Of a stretch of DNA of 64,000 nucleotides, positions 23,283 to 33,700 are shown in pieces (the stretch's first letter is position 1; every line of letters starts with the position of its first letter). This stretch comes from Thalassia testudinum (Eukaryota; Streptophyta; Magnoliopsida; Alismatales; Hydrocharitaceae): contig JAZHRO010000022.1 of assembly GCA_037157565.1 (NCBI GenBank), forward strand, positions 7,998,001 to 8,062,000, written 5' to 3'. Below the pieces are notes generated by a model. The model was not told where the DNA came from, did no database searches, and was given only the letters and a program-made list of their open reading frames with translations. Made by a program: the position numbers and the translations under genes.

Positions 23283-24660
23283 GATGGCGGGCGATCCTAA
23301 GGTGAATGGAGGGAGAAATCGTGATGGCGAAGGCTGGACGACTTGGAGGTACAAGGCTTGGAGACGGAAGGAAAGAAGAAGAGCCAGGGATGCTGGAAAA
23401 TGGGGAGTGAGCATGGGGAGAGCAAACAAGGGGAGGCATTAGGGTGACAAGGAGGTTTTGTGCTTCAAATGTCGATGCCAAGGGCATATGGCGATGGTTT
23501 GTCATCATCCACTCGTATGCCTTGCGTATGGAGGACATGACCACAAGCTGGATTCTTGTGTGACCAATAAGGGGCAGGAGAGGGATGGGTCAAACCTGCA
23601 TCCAGGGGTAGCAAAGTTTAGGATGCCACCACCACTACCTCCTCCTACTTATGGGGGTCATATGATGGATGTTGAGGTACCCAAGATGGAAGAAGTCAAA
23701 ATCGCTGAACTGGTACTGTGAGGGGCTCTGGTAGGAGAGGTGATGACCGACACTCCCTCCTTGGACAATATTCGTCAATTGGTAAGTTCTTTATCTCTAT
23801 TGACCGATGATTTGAAGGTTGCGTTCCTCTCCCCCACACGGTTTGTGCTTTTTGATTTGGGGATGATGGATGTTGAACGTCTACATTTTTGATCAAGTTC
23901 TTCTGATGGATTGATGGTGATTTGGAGATTGGTCTCTCCTTTTGATGGATCCTTGCCCAAATGACCGCCCCAAAGGATAGGTTCTAGATTGGGAAGGTTG
24001 GGGATCAGGGGTCTGCCTTTACATCTAAGATGGAAAGAGGTGGTGGCAACCATGATTGCAGGCTTTGCTACTCTGGCCGAAGATGCGGAGGTTGGTTTAA
24101 TGGAAGGAGATGGTCGGGTTATGAGTGTCTTGGTGGATGTCTTCAAAGCAGGTTCTGTCCTAGAAAGGATAATTCTCCGATGTGGGGGGAGCTCCTGGCT
24201 TCTGGCATTAAGCTTCACAATGGGCGATATTGATGGGGAGAACTGTCAAGATAAGCTGTCTTATGCGGAGGTGACTGGTGTGGAGGATGTCGTGCATCAG
24301 ATGAGTAGGATGACCCATGATGAGGTACCTATGCCCAAGAAGCGTAAGGATCATCACCATCTTGGGGAGGAGGAAGTAATGGAATTGGCGCCAATGGAAC
24401 CTGTTATTGTGGAGGATGTGGCAGCAACTCAACCTTTGTCAGATTTAGCGGAAGAGAGGATCCTGAAAGAGATTTCAAATACCTCTAGGCAACCCCAATC
24501 CAAGTTAAATGCAATGGAAGGTCTGAAATTTGTAGCTGGGACAAATACCAAAGGAGGTGTGGGTAGATCTCCTTATAAACTTAGACAGAGAAGACCGACC
24601 ACGACTGTGAAAATTGATAAGAACTCGGTGGCTACTATTATGAAGGTGGGCAGGGCCTAG
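23283..24660 (+). pseudogene. LINE ORF1 (gag-like, zinc knuckle), broken
   Basis: An RNA-binding protein is expected here. CFKCRCQGHMAMVC (from 23461) is a CCHC knuckle, followed by a second cysteine-rich stretch and a proline-rich linker. A frame at 23989-24660 carries an acidic, lysine-rich C-terminal part (QSKLNAMEGLKFV, SPYKLRQRRP) like that of plant L1 ORF1. A stop before the knuckle, another at about 23719 and a frame change between 23720 and 23990 break it. It ends shortly before the endonuclease start. Confidence 0.65.
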
Positions 24661-24695
24661 GATGCAAATAGGGGGGATTCCTTTGGAGGATGATG

Positions 24696-25400
24696 AGAGT
24701 CCTCACATGGAACGTGCGTGGGTTGTGCGACAAGAGTTGGAGGGCTTCCCTCTCAAGGTATCTGAGAGAGTAGGAGATTGATTATGCCATAATTCAAGAA
24801 ACACACATTGAGAATGAAGAGGACAGGGTCTGGACTGACTTGAAGAATGCAGGGATGGCTGAATGTGTGTCTCTCAATGCTCAAGGCAAATCAGGTGGGA
24901 TCGCTCTATGGTGGAGAAAGGCTTTTCTTCAATTGCTAGAGGTGCATAAAGCCCGGCATTTGGTGACATGTAAGTTCAAAAGATGTCAGGGGGAAGATGT
25001 GTATTTCATCACTGGTGTATATGGGCCAAGTCTTGCATCAATGAGGCAAGAATTAGGGGATGATTGGGTTGCAACCGCAGAACTTATACAAGGGGCTGCT
25101 TGGTTGGTGGGGGGGGGGGGGATTTTAACTGTGTAATGACAGAGAGAGACAGGCCAAATGGTGTAGTGGATAGTGCATCCCTTGGTTTCCAGTTGTTGGT
25201 CCAAAATCTGGGTTTAAGTGAATACCCATCTTCTGGTGCTATGTTTACTTGGAGAAATGGTAGTGGCCTTATGTCAAAGATTGATAGATTTTTTGGAAAT
25301 TCCAATCTCCTCGAAATGTACCATCTATCAACAGTTTTTGGGTTGGAACACCCTTTCTCAGACCACACCCCCTGGTTTAGGATAGTGGGGAACAAATTCA
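24696..25400 (+). pseudogene. LINE ORF2, endonuclease part
   Basis: The AP-endonuclease-like domain nicks the target before reverse transcription. Visible motifs are VLTWNVRGL at the start, IIQETHI (catalytic E), GGIALWW, YGP, GDFNCV and FSDHTP near the end. A stop near 24772 and a frame change at the G10 run at 25109-25118 break it. The homopolymer run is the obvious cause of the second break. Confidence 0.8.
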
Positions 25401-26388
25401 GGCTGGCTCTTATTTCAAATTTAAAAGGTCATGGATGCGTGAACCAGGTTTTCATGAGATGATTGAGGTGTTGTGGAGGGGCAAACGAGTGGAAGGATCA
25501 GCTACTGTCAAGTTTGCTTCTAAACTAGTTGATTTGTGCAAAATGCTTAAAGAATATGGGGCTGTGATATCTACGTTGAGATAACAAAGACGTTTGGAGG
25601 CTTTGGAGAAGATCAAGGGCTTGGATATAAAAGAGGCAGTAGGACCTCTATCTGACCAAGAACTTGATGATAGAAGAATGTGGCAAAGAGTGGTGGCGGA
25701 GGAAGATTTGAAACAGGAGATGGATTGGAGGGAGAGATCAAGACAACTTTGGCTGAAGGAGGGCGATGCCAACACCAAATATTTTCATCTCGTAGCCAGT
25801 TCTCGTAGAAGGGTGAACATAATCTCTTCCATAGTCAAGAATGGTCAAAGAATCTCCTCTATGCAAGAGATTAGATTGGAAGCCATTAAATATTACATGG
25901 ATGCTTCGTGGGCTGCAGCTAGAGGCATGTGGAGGATGATGGTGAGTGATGCACCTAAAGTTTCTAAGGAACAGGCTTCCAGGTTTACGGATACCATAAC
26001 CGAGAAAGACACTGTGGATGCCATAAAAGTGCTAAACAGTGAGGGCTCCCCTGGGCCTGATGGCATCCAAGTTTTCTTTTACAAGGAACTGTGGAGCTTG
26101 GTTGGTAGTGAGGTGATGGAGGTCATCAAGGAATTTGAGTGAGGGAATTCGGGCTTTGATAAGATCAACCGATCCTTTCTTTTTTTGTTGCCAAAGATCC
26201 AAGGAGTAGAGAGTTTCTCTGATTTTAGGCCTATTGCACTCTCAAACTCAATTTATTTGGTGGTGAGCAAAATACTGGTAAATAGGTTGAGGTTGGTCTT
26301 GCAGAATCTGATTCATCCTACCCAATCAGCATTCCTCCCTAATAGATCCTTGTTGGAATCATTTATTATGGTTCAGGAGATGGTGTGT
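25401..26388 (+). pseudogene. LINE ORF2, linker and N-terminal half of reverse transcriptase
   Basis: The linker has WLKEGDANTKYFH and RRRVNIISS, typical of plant L1 between endonuclease and RT. RT block 1 has SPGPDGIQVFFYKELW (from about 26047), and block 2 has FRPIALSNSIY, LVNRL and HPTQSAFLPNRS. A stop at 26140 and frame changes separate them. The frame is cut at MVQEMV by the Athila insertion and continues in phase at 40198. Confidence 0.88.
26384..26388. repeat. Target duplication of the intact Athila element (left)
   Basis: TGTGT, repeated exactly at 40193-40197 beyond the other LTR. Confidence 0.95.
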
Positions 26389-29197
26389 TGAAACGTCGCG
26401 GCAACCGGGTTTGAGGGTTTTGTTATAACGTTGTAGTAAAGCCGGTTATTACCAACATTTCAAATATAAAATTTTTTACTCGGAAAATGAAAGAGTTCCC
26501 GAGGTCGAACTCAGGGAGCAAGTCGTATTCTAGAGATATACATGTTTCTTTTACAAAAAGAGAGAGGGAAAGAATTTGTTGTTTTCTCTTTGTTCTGCAG
26601 AGGGGGATGCTCTTCTTTCTCTCTTTCTTTAGATCTCCTTCTTTTCTCTGTTCTGCAGAGGTGATATTCTTCTTCTGTAATGGTGATGCTCTTCTTCTTC
26701 TTCCTGCTGTTCCTGCGTTGGTGATGTTCTTCTTTCTTCAGAGCTCCTTGTTCTTCTTCTTCTTTGGTTTTCTGCCTTGACCTCTCTTCTTCTTCTTCTG
26801 CAATCGTGGTGACCCTTTCTCTTTTCCCTTTTTTTTCTTTATGGCTGCAGAGCTTCTGCCTTCAGCTACTAAGTCTTCCTTTCTTCTTCTTCTGCTTTGG
26901 CCGTTGCTCTTCCTTCTTCTTCAGCCTGCCTTCTTTCCTGCTCTGGCTGCTGACTTTCCGTCGTCTGACCCGGTGCTTAGACGACTTAACTATGCATTTC
27001 TTCTTCGCCTGCACTTCTTCTTCTTCTTTGGCCTGCACACTTCAGAGTTTTTCGTCAAGAGGCAAAACCTACTCTACCCTCCCCCCCCCGCGTCTCTCTT
27101 TCTCTCTGAAACCACTCTTGGGAAAGCTCTCCCAGAGCTACCGGGTAATCGGGTACGGGTCAGGCCCGGGTCCAGGCCCACCGGCGTGTGTGGTGGGCGA
27201 GGAGTGCAGTCAGTCTAAGTCGGGTCGGGTCAGGTCCGCGAGGCGTGAGCGCGGACGAGACCGGGTAACCGGGCGGGTGTAAGGGGACCTCACCCCGTGT
27301 ACTGAGGCAATGAGGCTAGTGCACGAAATCAATTTAAACAGTGGAACGTGTGTGAGGCTTACCGATGTGGGACTAAACGCAGACCGTTCCTCGCGTGCGC
27401 CTGCTGGGAGACCGCGGCTTGGCTTCTGCAGCTGCGGCTTCTATCTGCATAAGTTGCTGGCTGGCTGCCTTCGCACGACGCCCCGTACCCCGCAGCAGCT
27501 GGAGACCTGGCTTCCTCAAGCCTGGAGCGCGGGAGAAGCTGCCTTAATGTGCGTCAATGGCGGTCGGACCTCAAAACCTGTCGGACACGAATATGGCCTC
27601 GCGGCCTAATCAAACCACTGGGGAACCTTCGCCGTGGCACGGCGAAGGTGAGGAGCTGCGCGGCAGGCCGCAAGGAGGTGTCTGGTGGCAGCCCTGGGTC
27701 GGACTGCAACCGGAGGAATGGGTTTGTTCGGGGGAGTGTTACGGAGGTGTGGAGTGGCAGTGGAGGGGTGGGGGGTGCTCAGTGTGATGAGGCGGAGGTG
27801 CGGTGAGGGTCGGCGAGCCGTGTGGGTTGCTGAGGTGATGGGAACGGCTCGCCGGAGGGTGGTCGGAGGCGAAGGGGGTGAAGGTGGTCAGGGTCGGTAG
27901 AGGGCTTAATTGAATAAATTGAAAGCGGGGAAAGAAAGAGGAGGAGAAGGGGAGTAGCTCTAGCTTACTTGCAGGGACGAAGGGGGAGGAACAGGGCGAC
28001 AGTCGTATCGACTGTCGCCGGAGAAGACGATGCTCAGGGAGAGGGGCGGCGGCGAGCAGAGAGCCGGAGAGGCGCCAGCTGGGTGCGGCGTGGCGCGGGA
28101 AGAGCAGGGGAGGAAGTCTCTGCTGCTGGTATTGCGGCAGAGCGAAGAGGTGGAGGGGGAGGAAGCCGCCGGAGCTGGTGAGCGTCTGCCGGAGGAAGAA
28201 GAGAAGAAAGTTGGGGATTTTCTCCGTCAGATCCAGGCTGCCCTGGTCGGTGGAGCAGCGGGGGGTATTTATAGGGATGAAACAGGGAGGAAGGCGGAGG
28301 GAGACGACGTGTCTCCCTCGCCGGAGAATGGTCGGAACACGAACCCATACCGTCCGTGCGTTCGCACGGCCGGTATGGTGGGCTACAATGACCAGGGGGG
28401 TGCCCCTGCGACGGCTGACGACGCAGGGCACCCCCGGTTTACTTGCCAGGTCCCCCACCTCACCCTGCGCGGCGCCATGCTCCGCGCAAGGTCGCCGGAG
28501 CATGGTGCTGGCAGGGTTTTGCAGGAGGGACCTGATTGCAAAGAACGAAGGAGAGTTAGGGGCCAAAATGCGAGGGTTCAAAAGTTGAGGGCCAAAGAGA
28601 AATATATGAGGACCAAAGTGTGAAGTCGGTCAAGGGGGTTTCTTCTTAGGCTCAAGTTTTTATACATGACTAATTAAGACCTAAGGAATCTGATGGTGAA
28701 TTTCATTTTCATATTAAACCTTGTTTGACCGGTCAATTTGCGCAAAAACCCAAATTAAGTTATTAATTGGGCATGGTTCTCAATGTAGGTCAAAATGGGT
28801 TCTAAAGACCAAATTGAAGGTTCTAAACCCTAGAGATTATTTTTCTATGAATTTTAGAGGGTTTATTCTATTTTTACTTTGCCTCGAACCTTGTGAATTG
28901 AAGTGGGTTGTTTTAGGGTTACAGATTATCATTTGGTTCCTTGGAAGTGCTGTAGCCCTTGCTAGATCATCTCATCCCACTTTTATTCTTATTAAGCTGT
29001 TTTGACCTGTGTTTGGGCCCTGAATTACCCTGTATGCAGATTATACTGGTAAAATTGCACTTTTACCCCTTATGACTGGTTTTCTTCTCAAACTCAGAAT
29101 TCTCTGAGTTAAGCCTTTCCTTGAGATATGTAGGAGCTTTTATCCTTTGTATTGGGTCAAAATGAGCTAGTTATGGCTCATGATGAGGTTCTCATCA
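26389..29197 (-). mobile_element. 3' LTR of the intact Athila element
   Basis: Near-identical to 37387-40192. On the plus strand it holds a CTT-rich run (26580-27060), a C9 tract (27081-27089), a GC-rich middle and a TATA box at 28266-28274. Open frames up to 280 codons inside it have no recognisable domain. Confidence 0.97.
28266..28274 (-). promoter_or_regulatory. TATA box of the 3' LTR
   Basis: Minus strand CTATAAATA within CCCTATAAATACCCC; in this LTR it would drive leftward, into the LINE. Confidence 0.7.
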
Positions 29198-29199
29198 TA

Positions 29200-29213
29200 C
29201 CCCCATGCCTAGC
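29200..29213 (-). promoter_or_regulatory. Polypurine tract of the intact Athila element
   Basis: Element strand GCTAGGCATGGGGG, two bases before the 3' LTR TG. It should prime plus-strand DNA synthesis. Confidence 0.75.
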
Positions 29214-29637
29214 TTTTGCTAGTCCCTTAGCAAAAACTTAAGGTTTCAACCCTTGTTCTAGACCATGAAGTTTTTAATGGTTTTAGATAAGTGCCTTTTT
29301 TATTTGAGCATAGATTAGGTTAGAATGCTGACCATAGGCCTAAAAGGTACTCTAGTACCAATCAAGATCCAAATCTGTCTAGCCTTAGCCTTAGTCTTTT
29401 AGCAAAGGTTTTTAAGGCCCGCAAGAACTAACCTAAGGTTTATTGGACTTCGTGGTTAAAACACCCGTGCTTGAAATGATTTTAGCCCTGGCTCAGTTCG
29501 CAGTGCGTTTTGTAAGAGAGAGATAGAAAGTTTTTCTGTTTGGAGAGTTTTCTCTCTCTTTTTCTTTTTAGTTCTAGCCTAGGATTGGCTTTTCAACACG
29601 GTCTGTATCAGATTCCTTGCTCCCATCATCAATCCTC

Positions 29638-29800
29638 AAGGGTTCCTGGCGATCGATGCTTCGAGATAGCACCGCCCATGGCAACCCCCGGAACCCTGGC
29701 TATTGAGATTTCGAGATAATCCCATCCATGGTATTCCGTGGCCGAATCCAGACCCTGGCAATTGACACTTCGAGATAATGCCATCCATGGAATCTGAATC
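29638..29800 (-). repeat. Three-unit repeat in the 3' UTR of the intact element
   Basis: Three blocks share CCTGGC(A/G)AT(C/T)GA, TTCGAGATA(G/A) and C(C/A)ATGG at matching spacing, as in B (11418-11580) and A (57045-57205). Confidence 0.65.
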
Positions 29801-30483
29801 AGCAGAGTGCTTACATGCCCCCCGTAGGATATGTAAATATCCTAAGAGACAAGCACCGAGGAGATGATATTTTGTTACGCATCTTCGAGGGGATTTCCCG
29901 CCTCTTTGCGCTGGGAACTCGTCCAAATCAACTTGTGTTGATCGGCCGCTCCTATTCTAGGTGTTCTTTTCAGATTTTTGCGACGCTTCTGCGTGATTCT
30001 GATTTTTACGCTTACTGAACCAGGCTGTGTGTGAGATTAGGGTGCTTAGGTTACTGAGTCCCGTAAACCAAAAATTAGTTAACGAGGCCGAATACTCCCT
30101 AAGCCTTAGACCTAATACTTCAGCTTTTCATTTTCCTCAACCTCTTGAGGAGTGTCCAGATCTTAATGGGTACTAAGAGTCTATTCAAGAATGCCTAAGG
30201 TTTGCATTCTTACTAATCTCATTGTGCACTTTTCAGTTATTTTCTTGAATGAGGTCTAGAACTTAGGTTAATTCCTTAGTTCCTTACTAATGACTATCAC
30301 TTTTTCTCATAATTTTGTGCTCCTTTTTCATTTTGTTTCTTTTCTCCTTCACAAAATTTTCCTTCTCCTCTTTTCCTCTTATTCTTTTTCGAAATTTTTT
30401 TTTAATTTTTATGGTATTTTTGGCATATGTGAATTTTTTTGTTTGAAACCTTTTCTTACAAGTTTTTGCAAAAAACTTTCCTA

Positions 30484-30522
30484 CCCCCCCATGCCTAAGA
30501 TTTGCAATGTCCTCATTGTAAC
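30484..30522 (-). promoter_or_regulatory. Second polypurine-tract-like site
   Basis: Element strand AATGAGGACATTGC, then CTTAGGCATGGGGGGG; about 1.3 kb before the 3' LTR. Confidence 0.6.
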
Positions 30523-30759
30523 CTAGGGGGTCTTAGTTCATTCCTTAAGACAGAAATTTGGATGAGTGAATGGGTCGGGTTGAATTTTTGCGGACGATTT
30601 CAAATCTCAGATGCGAACATCTGAGTTGGGGTCGGCTGTCTACAAGGGTGAACTTCGAGTGCTGAAAGGTGTCAGAACAAGTTTCAGGTTTTCAAAGAGA
30701 ATGACGGGCTGCCTCCCGTTAAGCGCTGAGTTTTACGCCATCGGCTGGGCGCAATAAGC

Positions 30760-33700
30760 TCAAGGGGAAAGGAGGATATAAGATGCTTCAGCCAAATCAG
30801 TAGAAGTTACATCAATGAACGGCTTGAGTCTCTGACCATTCACGATGAAAGGTTCAGAATCGTGGCTGAGTGGACTGATTTCGATTGCTCCATTTCCAAA
30901 AACCTGTCGGACCAAATATGGTCCGACCCACTTAGATCTCAGTTTTCCTGGGAAGAGTTTGAGTCGGGCATCAAAGAGTAGGACCTTTTGACCAGGATGA
31001 AAGATCTTTCTCGAGATGTGTTTGTCGTGGAAGGCTTTAACCCGCTCCTTGTAGATTTGCGAGTTCTCGTACGCGTCTATGCGTAATTCATCGATCTCGC
31101 TGATTTGGAGTTTTCTGTGGGTCCCAGCCTTAGAAAGATCCAGATTACAGTTCCGTACTGCCCAATAGGCTTTATGCTCCAGTTCGACGGGAAGGTGGCA
31201 TGCCTTTCCGTACACCAATCTAAAGGGAGACATGCCCAATTGGGTCTTGTGGGCGGTCCTATAGGCCCACAATGCTTCCGGAAGTCGGGACGACCAGTCC
31301 TTCCTGTCAGGTCGAACAGTGACTTGCAGGATTTTCTTGATCTCCCGATTAGACAGCTCAGCTAGACCATTAGTTTGGGGGTGGTAAGGAGTAGAGATTC
31401 GGTGAGACACCCCATATTTGGTCATCAGTGACCTAAACTGAGCATTTGTGAAATGGGTTCCCCCATCAGAGATTATTGCACGAGGAATCCCGAACCTTGA
31501 GAAAATGTGTTGATGAATGAATTTGAGAACGATTTTGTGATCACAGGTTCGGGTCGGTATGGCTTCGATCCATTTGGACACGTAGTCCACAGCCAACAGA
31601 ATGTATTCGAAACCATCCGAAACAGGAAAGGGGCCCATAAAATCAATCCCCCAAACATCAAAGATTTCGCATACTAGAATCGGTTGCATAGGCATCATGT
31701 CGCGATGGCTCATGTTGCCCAAAGTCTGGCAACGACTGCATGCCTTGCAATGACTGTATGCGTCTTTGAACAGTGTGGGCCAGTAAAAGCCGCACTGGAG
31801 GACTTTTGATGCGGTTTTATGCCCGGCAAAATGGCCACCGCATGCCTGGTCATGGCAGAAAGAGAGGATATTGTTGACTTCCCCTTCCGGGACACATCTC
31901 CGGATGATCTGATCGGCACCTATGCGGAAGAGGTACGGGTCTTCCCAAATGTAATACTTGGCATCGGAGCGTAATTTGTCTTTCTTGGCCTTCGGCCAAT
32001 CGGACGGGGTCTGATGAGATGCCAAGTAATTTACAATATTAGCAAACCATGGAAGGCTAGTACCAATAGTCAGCAGGTGCTCATCGGGAAAATGCTCAGT
32101 GATGGGTCCGGAAGGGTCTATTATTTCAGAAGGAAGACGGGACAAGTGATCAGCTACCACGTTTTGTTTTCCCGCTTTATCGCGAATCTCGAGGTCAAAT
32201 TCTTGCAACAGCAAGATCCATCGGATCAATCGAGGCTTCGCGTCCTTCTTTGCAAGGAGATGCCTCACAGCCGTGTGATCCGAGTATATAATGACATGGG
32301 AACCCAGAAGGTATGATCTGAACTTCTCTAGGGCAAATACTACAGCTAGCAGCTCTTTCTCAGTAACCGTATAGTTACGCTGAGCCTCATCGAGTGTTTT
32401 GCTGGCGTAGTAAATGACCACAGGTTTCTTGTCATTTTTCTGCCCCAAAACCGCTCCTACAGCGAAGTCGGATGCATCACACATGATCTCAAAGGGTTGA
32501 GACCAATCAGGGGACTGTAGGATCGGGGCTTGGGTGACTCGGTCACGCAGGATTTCAAATGCTTGAGTGCATTCCTTGGAGATTTCGAAGGGAACATCCT
32601 TGGAGAGAAGAGTGGTCAGGGGGCGTGCGATTTTTGAAAAATCAGGGATAAATCGTCGATAAAAACCGACATGCCCTAAAAAGGATCGGATGTCCCTGAT
32701 CGAGCTAGGCATAGGAAGGTGAGAAATCAGATTAACCTTAGCTCGATCCACTTGGATACCTTTCTCCGAAATTGAGTGTCCCAGGACAATTCCCTCAGGC
32801 ACCATGAAATGGCTCTTTTCCCAGGAAAGAACCAAATTCACGTCGATGCACCGCCTGAGTATCTGGACCAAGTGTTGGAGGCAATCGTCGAATGATGCTC
32901 CGAAAACTGAAAAGTCATCCATGAAGACTTCCAGATAATCACCTACCATATCTGAGAATATGGCGAGCATGCATCGCTGAAAAGTAGCGGGTGCATTGCA
33001 AAGACCGAAAGGCATCCTTCGGAAAGCGTATGTTCCGAAGGGGCAGGTGAACGTGGTCTTTTCTTGGTCCTCAGGATGGATTGCCACCTGGTTATAACCG
33101 GAGTACCCGTCAAGAAAGCAGAAGAACCTATTTCCCGCTAGTTTTTCGAGAATTTGATCAATGAAGGGTAGTGGGAAATGATCCTTCTTCGTGGAGGAAT
33201 TGAGTCGACGGTAATCTATACAGACTCTCCACGAGTTGGCTAATCGGGTAGGAATGATTTCTCCGGTCTCAGTCGTTATAGTGGTGAGTCCTGCCTTCTT
33301 AGGCACGACCTGAATTGGGCTCACCCAACGACTATCGGAGATCGGGTAGATGATCCCAGCATCTAACCACTTGATGATCTCCTTTTTCACGACCTCCTGC
33401 AGATTGGGGTTTAAGCGTCTCTGCATTTCACGAGAAGGTCGTGTGCCCTCTTCTGAATAGATATGATGAGTACAATAAGAGGGACTTATTCCAGTCAAAT
33501 CATCGAGAGTCCATCCGATGGCTCTTCGATGTTGCTGGAGGACAACAATCAGACTGGTTTCCTGTTCAGGACTGAGGTTGGAATTGATGATCACAGGAAG
33601 GGTCTGATTAGAACCCAAAAAGATGTATTTCAAATGAGCAGGAAGGGGTTTCAGTTCGAGGATGGGGTTTTCAGCAGCAGCGGGTGGTTCAGTATAGATG

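Larger units (their letters stand above)
29198..30759 (-). other. 3' untranslated region of the intact Athila element
   Basis: There is no open frame of note between the gag-pol stop and the 3' LTR, where some Athila elements carry an env-like gene. It contains the three-unit repeat (29638-29800), two polypurine-like sites, and words conserved with B and A. Confidence 0.85.

Noticed and set aside
23775..24432. Minus-strand frames opposite LINE ORF1
   Set aside because: Shadows; the plus strand carries the zinc knuckle and ORF1-like sequence.
26487..27282. Phe/Ser/Leu-rich frames in the 3' LTR, repeated at 37485-38276
   Set aside because: CTT-rich LTR sequence; no domain; same frames in both LTRs only because the LTRs are near-identical.
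29198..30759. Env-like gene, looked for because some Athila elements carry one here
   Set aside because: No frame longer than about 80 codons with membrane or signal features; region is conserved as noncoding.
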